64,000 nt of DNA from Alopecurus myosuroides (taxonomy: Eukaryota > Streptophyta > Magnoliopsida > Poales > Poaceae). The DNA lies in assembly GCA_028641055.1 (NCBI GenBank), contig CM054062.1, positions 173,619,642 to 173,683,641 of the forward strand, written 5' to 3'. Below, piece by piece: positions 54,239 to 64,000 of the stretch; position 1 is the stretch's first letter, and the number at the start of each line of letters is the position of its first letter. The notes under the pieces were generated by a model. That model was not told the DNA's origin. It was given only the letters and a program-made list of their open reading frames with translations, and made no database searches. A program made the translations under genes and the position numbers.

Positions 54239-55289
54239 GCCGCAGCAGGCGAAGAAGAGCAAAGGCAAGAAGACCGCCAAGCTGACCGAGCGCGAGTGCT
54301 CCTGGGAAGAGCTGAAGGTCATGGACGTGTTCTTCGATCCTAGATGTAGCCTCAAGTCTGTGGAGATATTCGTGGGGCTGTGGCGCCTGTCTGTAAAGAA
54401 CAAGCACAAAGCAATGGTCCTGAAGCACGCCGCCGCCCCGCCCATCGAGCTGGTCAGCCTGGACATCCGCGCCTTCTCCGTCTTCTTCATAGTGCCCCTG
54501 ATGTTGCGCTTCTTCTAGGCCGTGATGGCTACTTTCTGTGTTCGTCTTGTGCAGCTCCACCCCAACGCTTTGTTAGACTTAGCGCTCTTCCAACACTTCT
54601 GCAAGGCCTTCGTGGGGGTAATGTCGTCGGTGGCCCTGTTTCGCAATTACTTCTACCCTAGGGTGGAGCCTGGGAACCATTTCGTTGGCGCCGTCTCCTT
54701 CTTCCGCCGGTCCAATCAAGCGGACCAATTCATCCCCACCACTAAGAACAAGAAGTGGGATGAATGGCGCCACTTGTGGGTGTTCATCCGCTTCCCTGTG
54801 ATGGATGACTTCCTGCAAGAGCCTGATGGTACGAGCGAGCGCCAGGCGCGATGGGGTGAGAAGAGCGCTAGAGATGCCGATCTCGCCCCGATCTGTGCTC
54901 GGATCTTGGAGTTAGTCAATTCTGGGAAGAAAAGAGAACAAGTTGTTGATCACTTTGTTTAACACTTCATAGACCCCCTCAAAGAGTGAACGTCCCATGT
55001 GGGAATACCAAGGGTTCGACGACCGCACCCGCCTCTTCACGCTGTGGGGATTAGCCCTGACGCCGCACGCCTTGGACAGGTTGGTGCTAGAGTTGGTTGG
55101 AGGGCCAGCAGAGTTAGATCTGCTCCCTACGGGAAGTGACACCCCTCTACCTTGACCCACAACGGGACTCCATCGCCGCGAGCTTGCCTGCCTGCGATGA
55201 GTGGGGGATTCGGCAGACGCCTCCGAGGGGGAAACCCATGGCTATGCCGTCAGCCACAATGCTCCCTGATGTTTGTGTGTTTACACTCG
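54239..55289 (+). pseudogene. antisense PF04195-type gene of the second Tat element
   Basis: The plus-strand frame starts MPQQAKKSKGKK at 54239 after a TATA-like TTAAATAGA (about 54118). The domain is clear (LVQLHPNALLDLALFQHF, KKWDEWRHLWVFIRF) but carries an in-frame TAG at 54516, in FF*AVMATF, and a TAA at 54960. A CPMWEYQG-like segment follows in another frame at about 54993, matching TMWEYQG of the first copy. Truncated at 55289 by the Athila LTR. Same unknown function as the gene at 20553-23486. Confidence 0.75.
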
Positions 55290-56841
55290 TTGGTAAACCC
55301 CAAGAGAAATGTTGTGAAGAGTGCAGCAGCAAGTTTTCTCTCAGAAAGAAACCAAGGTTAAATCGACCAGTAGGAGAAAGAAATCACTTATGAAGGTTGA
55401 TGCAACTGATGTTGGCAGGACGCACTACCGGTTCAGCAGCAGCGTAGAATCTACACAACGCAATCAAATTACTTTGCCCCAACGAACAAAGGATTAGACG
55501 TATAGTGTGGAAAATAGTATTTGTTTGCAGTAGATGAAAGAGAACAATAATTGCAGTAGGAAAAGAGTGGTTGCAGTGGTTGTATATTAGTATAAAGAAA
55601 TGGACCGGGGTCCACAGTTCACTAGAGGTGTCTCTCCAAAACAGATAGATAACATGTTGGGTAAAGAAATTACAGTTGGGCAATTGACAAATATAAAGGC
55701 TGCACCGTAGTGCATATGCATGACATGATGATTACTATGTGATTCATGTGGGCATTAAAAAAAGATACATAGACCGTTATTCAGATGTATCTATGACTAA
55801 TAATCCACCCTCAGAGTGTCATCCGAGCAAAATTTGGGTATTAAGTTGCAAGCAACAGATAATTGCATTAAGCAAAGTGTGTAATGTAAACAATAAAATC
55901 ATCCTTAGACAAAGCATTATTGTTTTATCCCTAATGGCAACATCACATCCCTCACCCGTTATATTTCTGTCACTCGAGCATGAGTGAAAGGGAGGCATGA
56001 ACCCACTATCGAGCATAAATACTCCCTCTTGGAGTTACAAGCATCAACTTGGCTAGAGCATCTAATAGTAACGGAGAGAATGCAAGATCATAAATAACAT
56101 ACACATGAAGAGAACATGATAGATTGATAATCATTGAACATATCATTCAATATTCATCAGATCCCAGCAAACACAACATGTAGCATTACAATAAGATGAT
56201 CTTGATCATTTTAGGCAGCTCACAAGATCTAAACATGAGGCCTAAAGAGGAGAGAAAAACCATCTAGCTACTGCTATGGACCCGTAGTCCAGGGATGAAC
56301 TGTTCACGCATCACTCCGGAGGCAGGCATGGTGATGAAGATCCCTCCGGTGATGAATCCCCTTCCCGGCAGAGTGCCAGGGAGAGCTCTAGAACCCTCCC
56401 GAACTAGGGTTGACGATGACGGTTGTTGCTGATGTTTTTGGTGGAAAATGCTCGTGTATTTAGGGTTAACCCTCTTAGAGGTATAAATAGGCGAGAGGGC
56501 AACGTCGGTGGGCAGCCAAGGGCTCACACCACCCCTGGGCGTGGCCAGAGGGGGCACGCCGCATCATGGTGTGGGGACCTTGAGGCCCCCTCCGGGTCTC
56601 CTCCGGACTCCGTGTACGTGACGACTTTCTAAGACTTCTGGGTTTTGTTTCGTCCAATTCCGAGAATATTTCCAGAACAACTTTTCTGAAACTAAAAATA
56701 GCAGAAAACTGGAACTGGCTCTGTGGCATCTTGTCAATAGGTTAGTCTCAGAAAATCCATAAAGTGTATAAGAAACATGTAACATAAGGCATGAAAACAA
56801 CATGGAACATCAGAAATTATGGATACGTTTGAGACGTATCA
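55290..56841 (-). repeat. 3' LTR of the minus-strand Athila element
   Basis: About 1.55 kb. Plus-strand ends TTGGTAAACCCCAAGAG and GAGACGTATCA. It contains GGACCGGGGTCCACAGTTC (palindromic GGACCGGGGTCC) and CTATCGAGCATAAATACTCC, familiar from grass Athila LTRs. The left boundary may be one or two bases off because the expected TG reads CG. Confidence 0.85.
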
Positions 56842-57677
56842 AGCATCCCCAAGCTTAGTTCCTACTCGTCCTCGAGTAGGTAAACGATAAAAACAAATAA
56901 TTTCTGAGGTGACATGCTACCAATATAAACTTGATCATCATAACGTAAAGCGTGTAAACTAAGATCAAATGAGAAAAGATTGTGGTTTATAGTTGATATA
57001 GAGTAATGTATAAACCATTAGGAAAAACAAAGTAAAACTTTTTAACGAATAAATACTAAAAACAATCCAGTATGCAAAGTATATTAAAGATGATTTAAGA
57101 TTCACGAACAACAATATAATCATCCTAAGCATCCAACTCTCACAACAACTCCTGTTAGGATCAAGTCAAGCGACAACAATACGCACATGGAAAAATCATC
57201 AAACTATTTGGGCACTGAAAACAAGCAAGCGTTCTGTATTGGTTCCTGGCACCAGGATGTTATGGCTAAAAGAACATTATGGGGGGTTTGGAAGTTCAAT
57301 GGAATAAAGTCTCACACAGCTGAAAGTGATCATTAGACAAGAGGAAGTCTTATAATCGAATCTATGCAAGGAGTAGTGATTGCCACAACGGATGCACATA
57401 GAGCTATAAGTGTATGAAAACTCTCCAATGGAACTAGTGGGGGTGCATCCAACTTGCTTGCTTACGAAGACCTACAACACTTTTGAGGAGGCTCATCATT
57501 GGAATATACAAGCCAAGTTCTATAACGTAAGTTCCCCACATAGTTATGCAAGTCATAAAATGAAAACTCTCTCCAAATTGAAGTATTGGTGCCAAACCAG
57601 CACAAGTGTGGAATAAATGATAGTAGTGTTGCCCCCTCTCTCTTTATTATCTCTCTTTTGCCCTTTTTTTTTGGGCT
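55290..57677 (-). mobile_element. 3' part of an Athila-type element
   Basis: The minus-strand 3' LTR (55290-56841) is followed by 836 bp of 3' internal sequence, including the polypurine tract (plus AGCATCCCCAAGCTTAG at 56841). It is inserted in the second Tat element and is itself interrupted at 57678 by a third Tat element. No coding sequence in the visible part. Confidence 0.85.
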
Positions 57678-58167
57678 TGTCGTGGGGATGACTCCTGGAC
57701 CTGTCGGGTGAGCCTACCCGGTCCAAGGCCCAAGACCAAGGCCCAAAGCAAGGTGCTATCCCGCTGTTCTAGAAGGCCCAGTAGAAGCCCACCCGCAAGA
57801 CTTGCGGGTCAAGAAGGAAAACTCCTACCGACCTAGAGCTAGGGTTTGTAATCCCCTCGGACACGGTTTGAGACCTAGCCACCTATAAAAGGATAGGAGA
57901 ACCATCGAGGGGGGAGCCAATCTACTTTCACCACCATAGCCATAAGCTCGAGATCAATCTCTCGGCTTGCGCATCCCACCTTTGTAATCGATCTACTCAT
58001 AATACAAATCTCAAGAGCAGAAGTAAGGGTTTTACCTCTACGAGGGCCCCGAACCTGGGTAAAATCGTACCCCCTGTTAGCCGACGACTGTCACCAGCGC
58101 CTATTCGTTATCTTAATTGAAACCCTACCGGATCATTCGAGAGACTTGTCGAGATGATTAATCGACA
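57678..58167 (+). repeat. 5' LTR of the third Tat element
   Basis: 490 bp, TGTCGTGGGGATG...TTAATCGACA, with TATAAAA at 57884. It shares TTCTAGAAGGCCCA, GGTTTGAGACCT and CCTCTACGAGGGCCCCGAAC with the first Tat LTR. The preceding 5 bp (GGGCT) would be its TSD; the partner is outside the window. Confidence 0.88.
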
Positions 58168-60573
58168 ATTGGCGCCGTCTATGGGAACGGTGGGCGCTGG
58201 ATCCACGACGTCTTTGGCCTCATCTTCGCCAAGTTTCAACTGGAGCCTAGGATCATCGACTCCAACGGAGCCGATCCGCTTTGGGTCACTCGTGTGCGTG
58301 CCCCACTTGCCAGAATCTCGCCCGGCATTCAGCGGACTGGATAGGAGCGTCAGCTTGACGTTCGGCAGCTTCCACTTCCACGCCAGCAAGGTGGGGATCC
58401 TGCACTTCCCCGACAAGATCGGGCTCGGCGAGTCGGACTCTGAATCCTTCTCAAGCCCGGCGACCCTCGAGTCGCCATCTGATGATGTTGGTCGCGACCC
58501 AGCGCCCAGCGGTGGCTCCATCCGCCGCAACACGCGCTACTTCCACACCATCGCGACTAAGGAACCGTCCAAATTCGGCGAAAGCCATCGGCCCACGCCT
58601 AGGACTCACGAGTCATATCTGGCCCAAGTCTGCATGGCAGGATCAATCGAACAACCTGAAGAAACGGAGGTAAGTCGAGAGGAGCGGGAACGCATCAAGG
58701 TCGCGTGAGCCTCTTGGCTCAAAGCAAAAGCAGCGATACAATCTGGTCAGCCGATAGAAGGTGGAGCCTCTCGAGAAGATCTGACCGCGTATCACTAACA
58801 CCTGCTGCGGACAGGCCGATTGTTGGCAGAAGCCCGCAAGGACCTAGAAGCACGGAAGGAAGCGGCAGAAGCTTCGAGTGCGCGCCGCGCGGCACTCTCA
58901 AGAACTCACTCGACGGGGAACCAACCTCCGAAGAAAAAGTACGTCTCGAAAACCGCTCGCCTGTACAAGGAGTCTCTCAGCGAAGTCAGCAAATCACTCG
59001 AGACCTCCCTCATGCACGTCGATAAGGAAGGCAACGTATGCCCGACAACTCCAGCCGCCACGATTCTGACTGCCGCTACGTACCTGCAGGCGAACCAGCC
59101 GCCTGAAAACGACCCCCGCGCGCAGCAACACCGACAAGTCCAGAAGGGGCTAGGCATGGCCGGAGCAGCGACGCGACGACCCCGGAAGCTGATAAAACCC
59201 CTCGGGTGGACAAAACACCTTGCAGACGCGAGATTACATCGCCAAAGAGAGGAGATAAGGGATCGCCTCGCCGCTCCAAAGGAAAAAAAGCCAGGCGTCG
59301 TGGCGATAGCCCGCACAGTGACGACGATAGCCCGCGAGACCGCGATAGCAGACCACGGCACCATCAAATCCGGTCGCGACATCGCAGCAGAGAGCCGCGG
59401 CAGGAGGATAATCGCGACCGCGCCCATCAAGACGCGCGTGCAGACATCGCACAGAGCAAGGTCGACAGGGCTCGAGCTCGCAGGAACCGCGCCCGATCGC
59501 TATCTACCTCCTCTGACGAGGAAGCTTGCGGTGCAATGTGCTTTAGTCGCAGCATCCACGAGGCACCGATGCCCAAAAGATTCAAGCTCACGACGGAGGT
59601 CCCAAAATATGACGGCTCGCAAGAATCCAAGTCATGGCTTTCAGACTATCTTACCGTGGTAAAATGCCAGCACGGGAACAAGACAACAGCCATGCAGTAC
59701 CTAAACCTGTACCTCGTAGGCGCTGCCCGTAGTTGGCTCGAAGGAAGACCGCGTGCGCACTACAGATCTTGGGACAATCTCACCCGCGACTTCGAGAAGA
59801 ACTTCCAGGCGACGTACAAATGGACAACATCTATTGAAGAACTACGAGCCTGCAGGTAGAAGAGCGGCGAATCTACCCGCGAGTATTTCCAGAGATAGAC
59901 CACGCTCAAGAACACGGCGGGAAACATATCAGAAGAAGTCGCGGTCGAAGCTTTCACCAAGGGTGCTCGGCGCGCCGCCTTTCGAGAAGAACTGGGACGA
60001 TCTTGCACCCAAGTCAATCGGAGAATTAATGGCGATGGCAGACTGGTGGGCTAATGGCGAGGAGTCCCTGCGCAACAAGAAAACTTCCTCACCCGCGCCT
60101 GAGGAGGACCGCAATGGCGACCGTCGAAAGAGGAAACGAAAACACTGTGACCAGGATGACCAGTCAAAACTGGTGGCGGCGGAGTTCACGAGAAATCACG
60201 ACAGCAGATCTCGCGGAAATCGCGACTGGAAACCGAAGCCAGACGACAAAACTCCCGAGGAGGACCTTGACGGATACTGCTCTCTGTATCTGTTTACAGA
60301 TAAGCGCACGGGCAAAACCAAGGCCACTCACCTCCTCAAAGAGTGCCGAAAGTTCCAGGACATCCACGAGGCATACACGAAGAAGCATAGGGCCGCCATT
60401 AAACAGGGATACCCGCAACTGCCAGGCGGATACCAGCCACCACCCCTGCCTCCACCCGCAGTCCACCAGAACGTAGCGTTGGCCGGGCTACAATCGCCAC
60501 CCGCCGCAAACCAAGGAGCTAACGGATACCCGAATCCACAAGGGCTCCTTGGAATGATACAGAAGGTTTGCCC
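58154..60573 (+). pseudogene. gag of the third Tat element
   Basis: The ATG at 58154 is inside the LTR and the frame reads the primer site as QLAPSMG, as in the first Tat element. SLTFGSFHFHASKVGILHF parallels the first copy's N terminus. The core at about 59560-59860 includes LVGAARSWLEGRP, then a TAG at 59857 within the expected RACK..SGES. The zinc-like YCSLYLFTDKRTGKTK segment lies near 60275. Several frame changes; not functional. Confidence 0.8.
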
Positions 60574-60589
60574 GTCCCGCAGAGTCCAG

Positions 60590-61276
60590 AAGACGAACTC
60601 ACGCCAAGTGAACGTGGCAGTACAGGCCCCACCATCCAAGATTGAATACCGGAAGATGTCAGAGCAGCCGATAATTTTCTCCAAAGAGGACCACCCTCCA
60701 CGAGTGTATCGACCAGAGAACGTCGCGCTCGTCATCCAGGTGCAAATAGGCAACTACGACCTAGGTCGGGTGTTCATGGACGGTGGCAGCGGAATCAACA
60801 TCATATACGCGGACACACTCCGCAAGGTGAACAAGAACTTGGACGGACTCGCAGAATCAGAAACATCCTTCCACTAGATAGTACCAGGAAAAGCCATCCA
60901 ACCACTCGGAATAATCAACCTGGAGGTGATACTCGGAGACCCAAAGAATTAAAGTAGACAATTCCTCGACTTAGAGGTGGTCGACTGTCCATCGCAGTAC
61001 CACGCCATTCTCAGCCGAATAGCGTTCGCGAGATTCATGGCAGTGCCTCATTATGCCTACCTGAAGCTCAAACTCCCAGGAGAATACGACACAATCACCT
61101 TAAACGGTGACTTCCAGAAGTCAGACAAATGCGACAGTGAGTTAAACGAAATAGCGAAATCTTTCGGGGTGAAAGAGGAGCTGGAGGAGCTGGCAAAAAC
61201 CACGGATAACTCCGTGATGCCGCTCACCAAAAAGAACGCCCCAGAACTCGATTTCAGCCTAAGCAGCGACACTTGA
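60590..61276 (+). pseudogene. protease region of the third Tat element
   Basis: VQIGNYDLGRVFMDGGSG then INIIYADTL at about 60740-60820, followed by a TAG at 60877 and a second piece with FARFMAVPHYAYLKLKLPG. The same DGG triad as the first Tat element. Confidence 0.75.
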
Positions 61277-61407
61277 AAACATCAAGTGCACCCGACAGAA
61301 TCCGCGAAGACGGCGGTGGTGTCCACCACCCTATCACCTGCATAGAAAAGTGCCCTCGTCGAACTCCTCCGTGAGTACTGGGGATTTTTGCCTGGCAGCC
61401 CTCAGAT

Positions 61408-62690
61408 ATGCCAGGAATACCCAGGGAGTTCGCCGAGCACTCACTTGAAGTGTTTAAAGATGCAAAGCCAGTCAAGAAGACCACCCGATGTTTTTCCGAG
61501 CCGAAACATAGAGCACTCAGAGAAGAGGTGAACAGATTGTTAGCCGCCAAGTTCATCAGGGAAATTAAGATTTCCACCTGGTTAGCAAACCCGGTGTTAG
61601 TCCTGAAGAAAAATACTGACATCCTTCGCGTGTGCATTGACTACATGTCGTTGAATAAACACTGCCCCAAGGATAACTTTCCATTACCACAAATCGACCA
61701 GATCATGGACTCTACAGCAGGCTGTCAACGCCTCTCCTTCCTGGACGCCTACTCGGCCTATAACCAAATTAGGATGAAGCAGGAGGATGGAGAAGACAGC
61801 ATTCATCACACCACGCGGTGTCTACTGCTACACGACGATGTTCTTCGGGCTAAAAAACGCAGGCGCAACATATCAGCGATGCATGCAAAAATGCCTCGCC
61901 AAGCTCATTGGCAAGAACATACAAGTGTACGTCATCAATACACGAGTGGAGGACATCCTTCTCGAGGACATCCGAGAGACATTCAATGCCCTCAACGCAT
62001 ATAGAATCAAGCTCAACCCGATAAAATGCGTCTTCGGGGTTCCTGCTGGAAAGCTCCTCGTTTATCTGGTCTCTGCCCGAGGAATTGAAGCCAACCCGAA
62101 GAAAATACAGGCGATCTTGACGATGAAAGAACCGACAAATATTCGCGGCGTGCAGCAACTCGCATGGAGACTGGCAGCCCTCAGCAAGTTCATCGCAAGA
62201 TTAGGCGAGCAAGCGCTCCCCTTCTACAAACTGCTGAAGAAAACTGATAAGTTCGAATGGACGCCAGAGGCGAAAAAGGCGTTCATCGATCTGAAAAGAG
62301 TGCTGCAGAGCAGACGCATACTGGCAACACCACGGGAAAGGGAACCTCTATACCTTTACCTAGCCGCAATAAATCAAGTGGTCAGCACAGTAATTGTCAT
62401 CAAGAGACCAGAGGATGGAGAGGCATACGGCGCTCAGAGACCAGTGTACTACATCAGTGAGGTGCTTTCGCCGTGCAAACAACGATACCCTCACTACCAG
62501 AAACTCGCGTATGGAGTGGTCCTTACAGCCCGCAAGCTCAAACACTACTTCCAAGAGCATACCGTCACGGTGCTAAAGAACGCATCACTCAGTACTATCA
62601 TGAATAACCCCATGGCATCCGGAAGAATCGCAAAGTGGAGCATTAGCTAGGCACCTGGGATATAATATACACAGGACGTAACGCCCTCAA
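61408..62690 (+). pseudogene. RT and RNase H of the third Tat element
   Basis: MPGIPREFAEHSLEVF at 61408, VCIDYMSLNKHCPKDNF, then a frame change near 61790 and YCYTTMFFGLKNAGATYQR. At about 61925-61945 the catalytic box is gone: VQVYV runs straight into INTRVE where the first Tat copy has YVDDIVIKTRVE, so four residues including both Asp are deleted. RNase H continues to a TAG at 62648. Confidence 0.85.
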
Positions 62691-64000
62691 ATGCCAGGTA
62701 GTCGTCGAATTCCTGAGCGAGTGGACGGAGTTGCAAACCCCAGGACCCCCAGAATACACGAGCAAATGGATCATGTACTTCGACGGGTCAAAAAGAAACG
62801 AGGGAGCTGGAGCCGGAGTAATCCTCATATAGCCAATGGGCGATAAGCTCCAATACGTTCTGCGACTCGACTTCCCCCCTGACGATCCAGCGTCCAACAA
62901 CAATGCAGAGTACGAGGAGCTCTTACACGGCATGAAGATGTCGATTGCCTGCGGAGCCACTCGGTTGATGATATACAGAGACTCTAATCTTATCATGCAG
63001 CAGACGATGAAGGAATGTGACGTTGTTGTGGATAACATGGTCGCCTATCGCGACATGTACAACCTACTCAAAGGAAGTTTCAAATGGTACGAGCTGAAGC
63101 ACATCGCACGATCAAGCAACAAAGAAGCAGATAAACTGGCGAACATAGGGTCCACAAACACCCCCGTCCCACTAGGAATCTACTTCGAGAGAATAAGCAA
63201 ACGATCAGTCAAAGTCAAAAAAGCAAGCAGAGGCACCCGCATCAACGGAAACGGAGGCCAGCCAACAACTCCCCTCATCGAGTGCACCCATAACATCTCA
63301 AGACAAGTCTTTCTGATTGAGCCAACCTGGACACAGAAATACCTCGACTACCTGTCAAATAGGTATCTCCTAGCAGACATTTGCGAGGCCAGACAGATAG
63401 TGCGACGCAGCAAATCTTTTCGGGTGATCAAGGGAGAACTATACAAGCAAAGCATATCAGGAGTACTCCAGAGGTGCATCGCACCCAAGGATGGCAAAGA
63501 ACTACTCCGCGACATACACCAAGGCGACTGCGGGCATCACGCAAGCTGGAGAGCAATCGTAGGGAAGGCTTTTCGAGCAGGATTTTACTGGCTCACGGCA
63601 GCCAGAGACGCCAAAGATCTCGTCGAGAGGTGCAACGCCTGCCAGAAATTCGCGTCCAAGCCACACGCACTAGCCACAGAGCTCCACATGATCCCCATCT
63701 CCTGGCCCTTTGCTCAATGGGGGCTCGACATGGTAGGACCGCTGCGGAAATCAACACCCAGAGCATACACCCACTTGTTGGTCGCAATCGACAAATTCAC
63801 TAAATGGATAGAGGCCATGCCAGTCACGTCGCAACACGCCGAGTGCGCCGTAAGATTCCTCGATCCCATCGTGTGCAGGTTCGGCGTCCCACATAACATC
63901 ATCACAGATAATGGGACCAACTTCACAGCCAAGGAAACCTAGGACTTCTGCAAAGAAAAAGGCATAACTCTCAGCTTTGCCTCGGTGTCTCACCCGCAAA
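62691..64000 (+). pseudogene. second RNase H and integrase of the third Tat element, cut by window end
   Basis: MYFDGSKRNEGAGAG at about 62775 with a TAG at 62830, then NNNAEYEELLHG and YRDSNLIMQQ of the archaeal-type RNase H. The integrase finger (HHASWRAIVGK...CNACQKF) and the first two catalytic regions (GLDMVGPL, TDNGTNF) follow. A TAG at 63940 (QQF expected) breaks the frame just before the window ends. Confidence 0.82.

Larger units (their letters stand above)
52973..55289 (-). mobile_element. 3' part of a second Tat-lineage element
   Basis: Minus-strand 3' LTR (52973-53803), polypurine tract (plus GTAGCCCCCGGGCG at 53804) and 1.5 kb of 3' region with an antisense PF04195-type frame. 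Cut at about 55289 by an Athila LTR; its gag-pol and 5' LTR, if present, lie beyond the window. Confidence 0.8.
57678..64000 (+). mobile_element. third Tat-lineage element, 5' part, decayed
   Basis: Plus-strand element: 5' LTR, primer site TTGGCGCCGTCTATGGGA, gag, protease, RT, RNase H, second RNase H and integrase, running off the window end. It is clearly related to the element at 18842-47058 through most of gag-pol, but many stops and indels show it is older. Confidence 0.9.

Overview
The window is nuclear DNA of a grass, most likely a cool-season (Pooideae) species. Introns have plant-style GT-AG junctions. The Athila LTRs start TGATACG[C/T]CTC and follow a GCTTGGGGATGCT polypurine tract, a form I associate with Triticeae, oat and ryegrass relatives. 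Three host genes occupy under 5 kb; almost everything else is nested retroelements. All identifications come from reading motifs, not from a database search.

Layout. 1-4057: 3' part of an Athila-type Ty3/gypsy element (+). 4091-7909: small non-autonomous LTR element (-) whose 3' LTR is cut off by the Athila junction. 7976-10750: broken LINE (-). 11196-11790: probable SINE and MITE. 12157-14007: reticulon-like gene (+). 14438-14843: two MITE-like elements and a 24-base C run. 15035-17393: macro-domain gene (-). 17405-50711: a 33-kb insertion into the macro gene's 5' flank. 51116-52012: alpha-expansin gene (-). 52973-55289: 3' end of a Tat-lineage gypsy element (-). 55290-57677: 3' end of an Athila element (-). 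57678-64000: decayed Tat-lineage element (+), cut by the window end.

The 33-kb insertion has three levels. A LINE (-) landed about 170 bp upstream of the macro ATG and made a 158-bp target-site duplication (17405-17562 and 50554-50711, one mismatch). A 28-kb Tat-lineage element (-) with 492-bp LTRs and TSD CGAGG then split LINE ORF2. A non-autonomous iMet-primed (Tekay-like) element with TSD TTATG then landed inside the Tat element. It now stands as LTR-internal-LTR-internal-LTR, with 4.58-kb LTRs and only 831-bp internal domains. Removing the insertion leaves roughly 0.57 kb between the macro start codon and the expansin stop codon.

The most notable observations are the 158-bp LINE TSD, the three-LTR array whose variant pattern fits unequal crossover, and the spliced antisense gene carried by the Tat elements. 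No CRISPR, operon-like or defence system is present.
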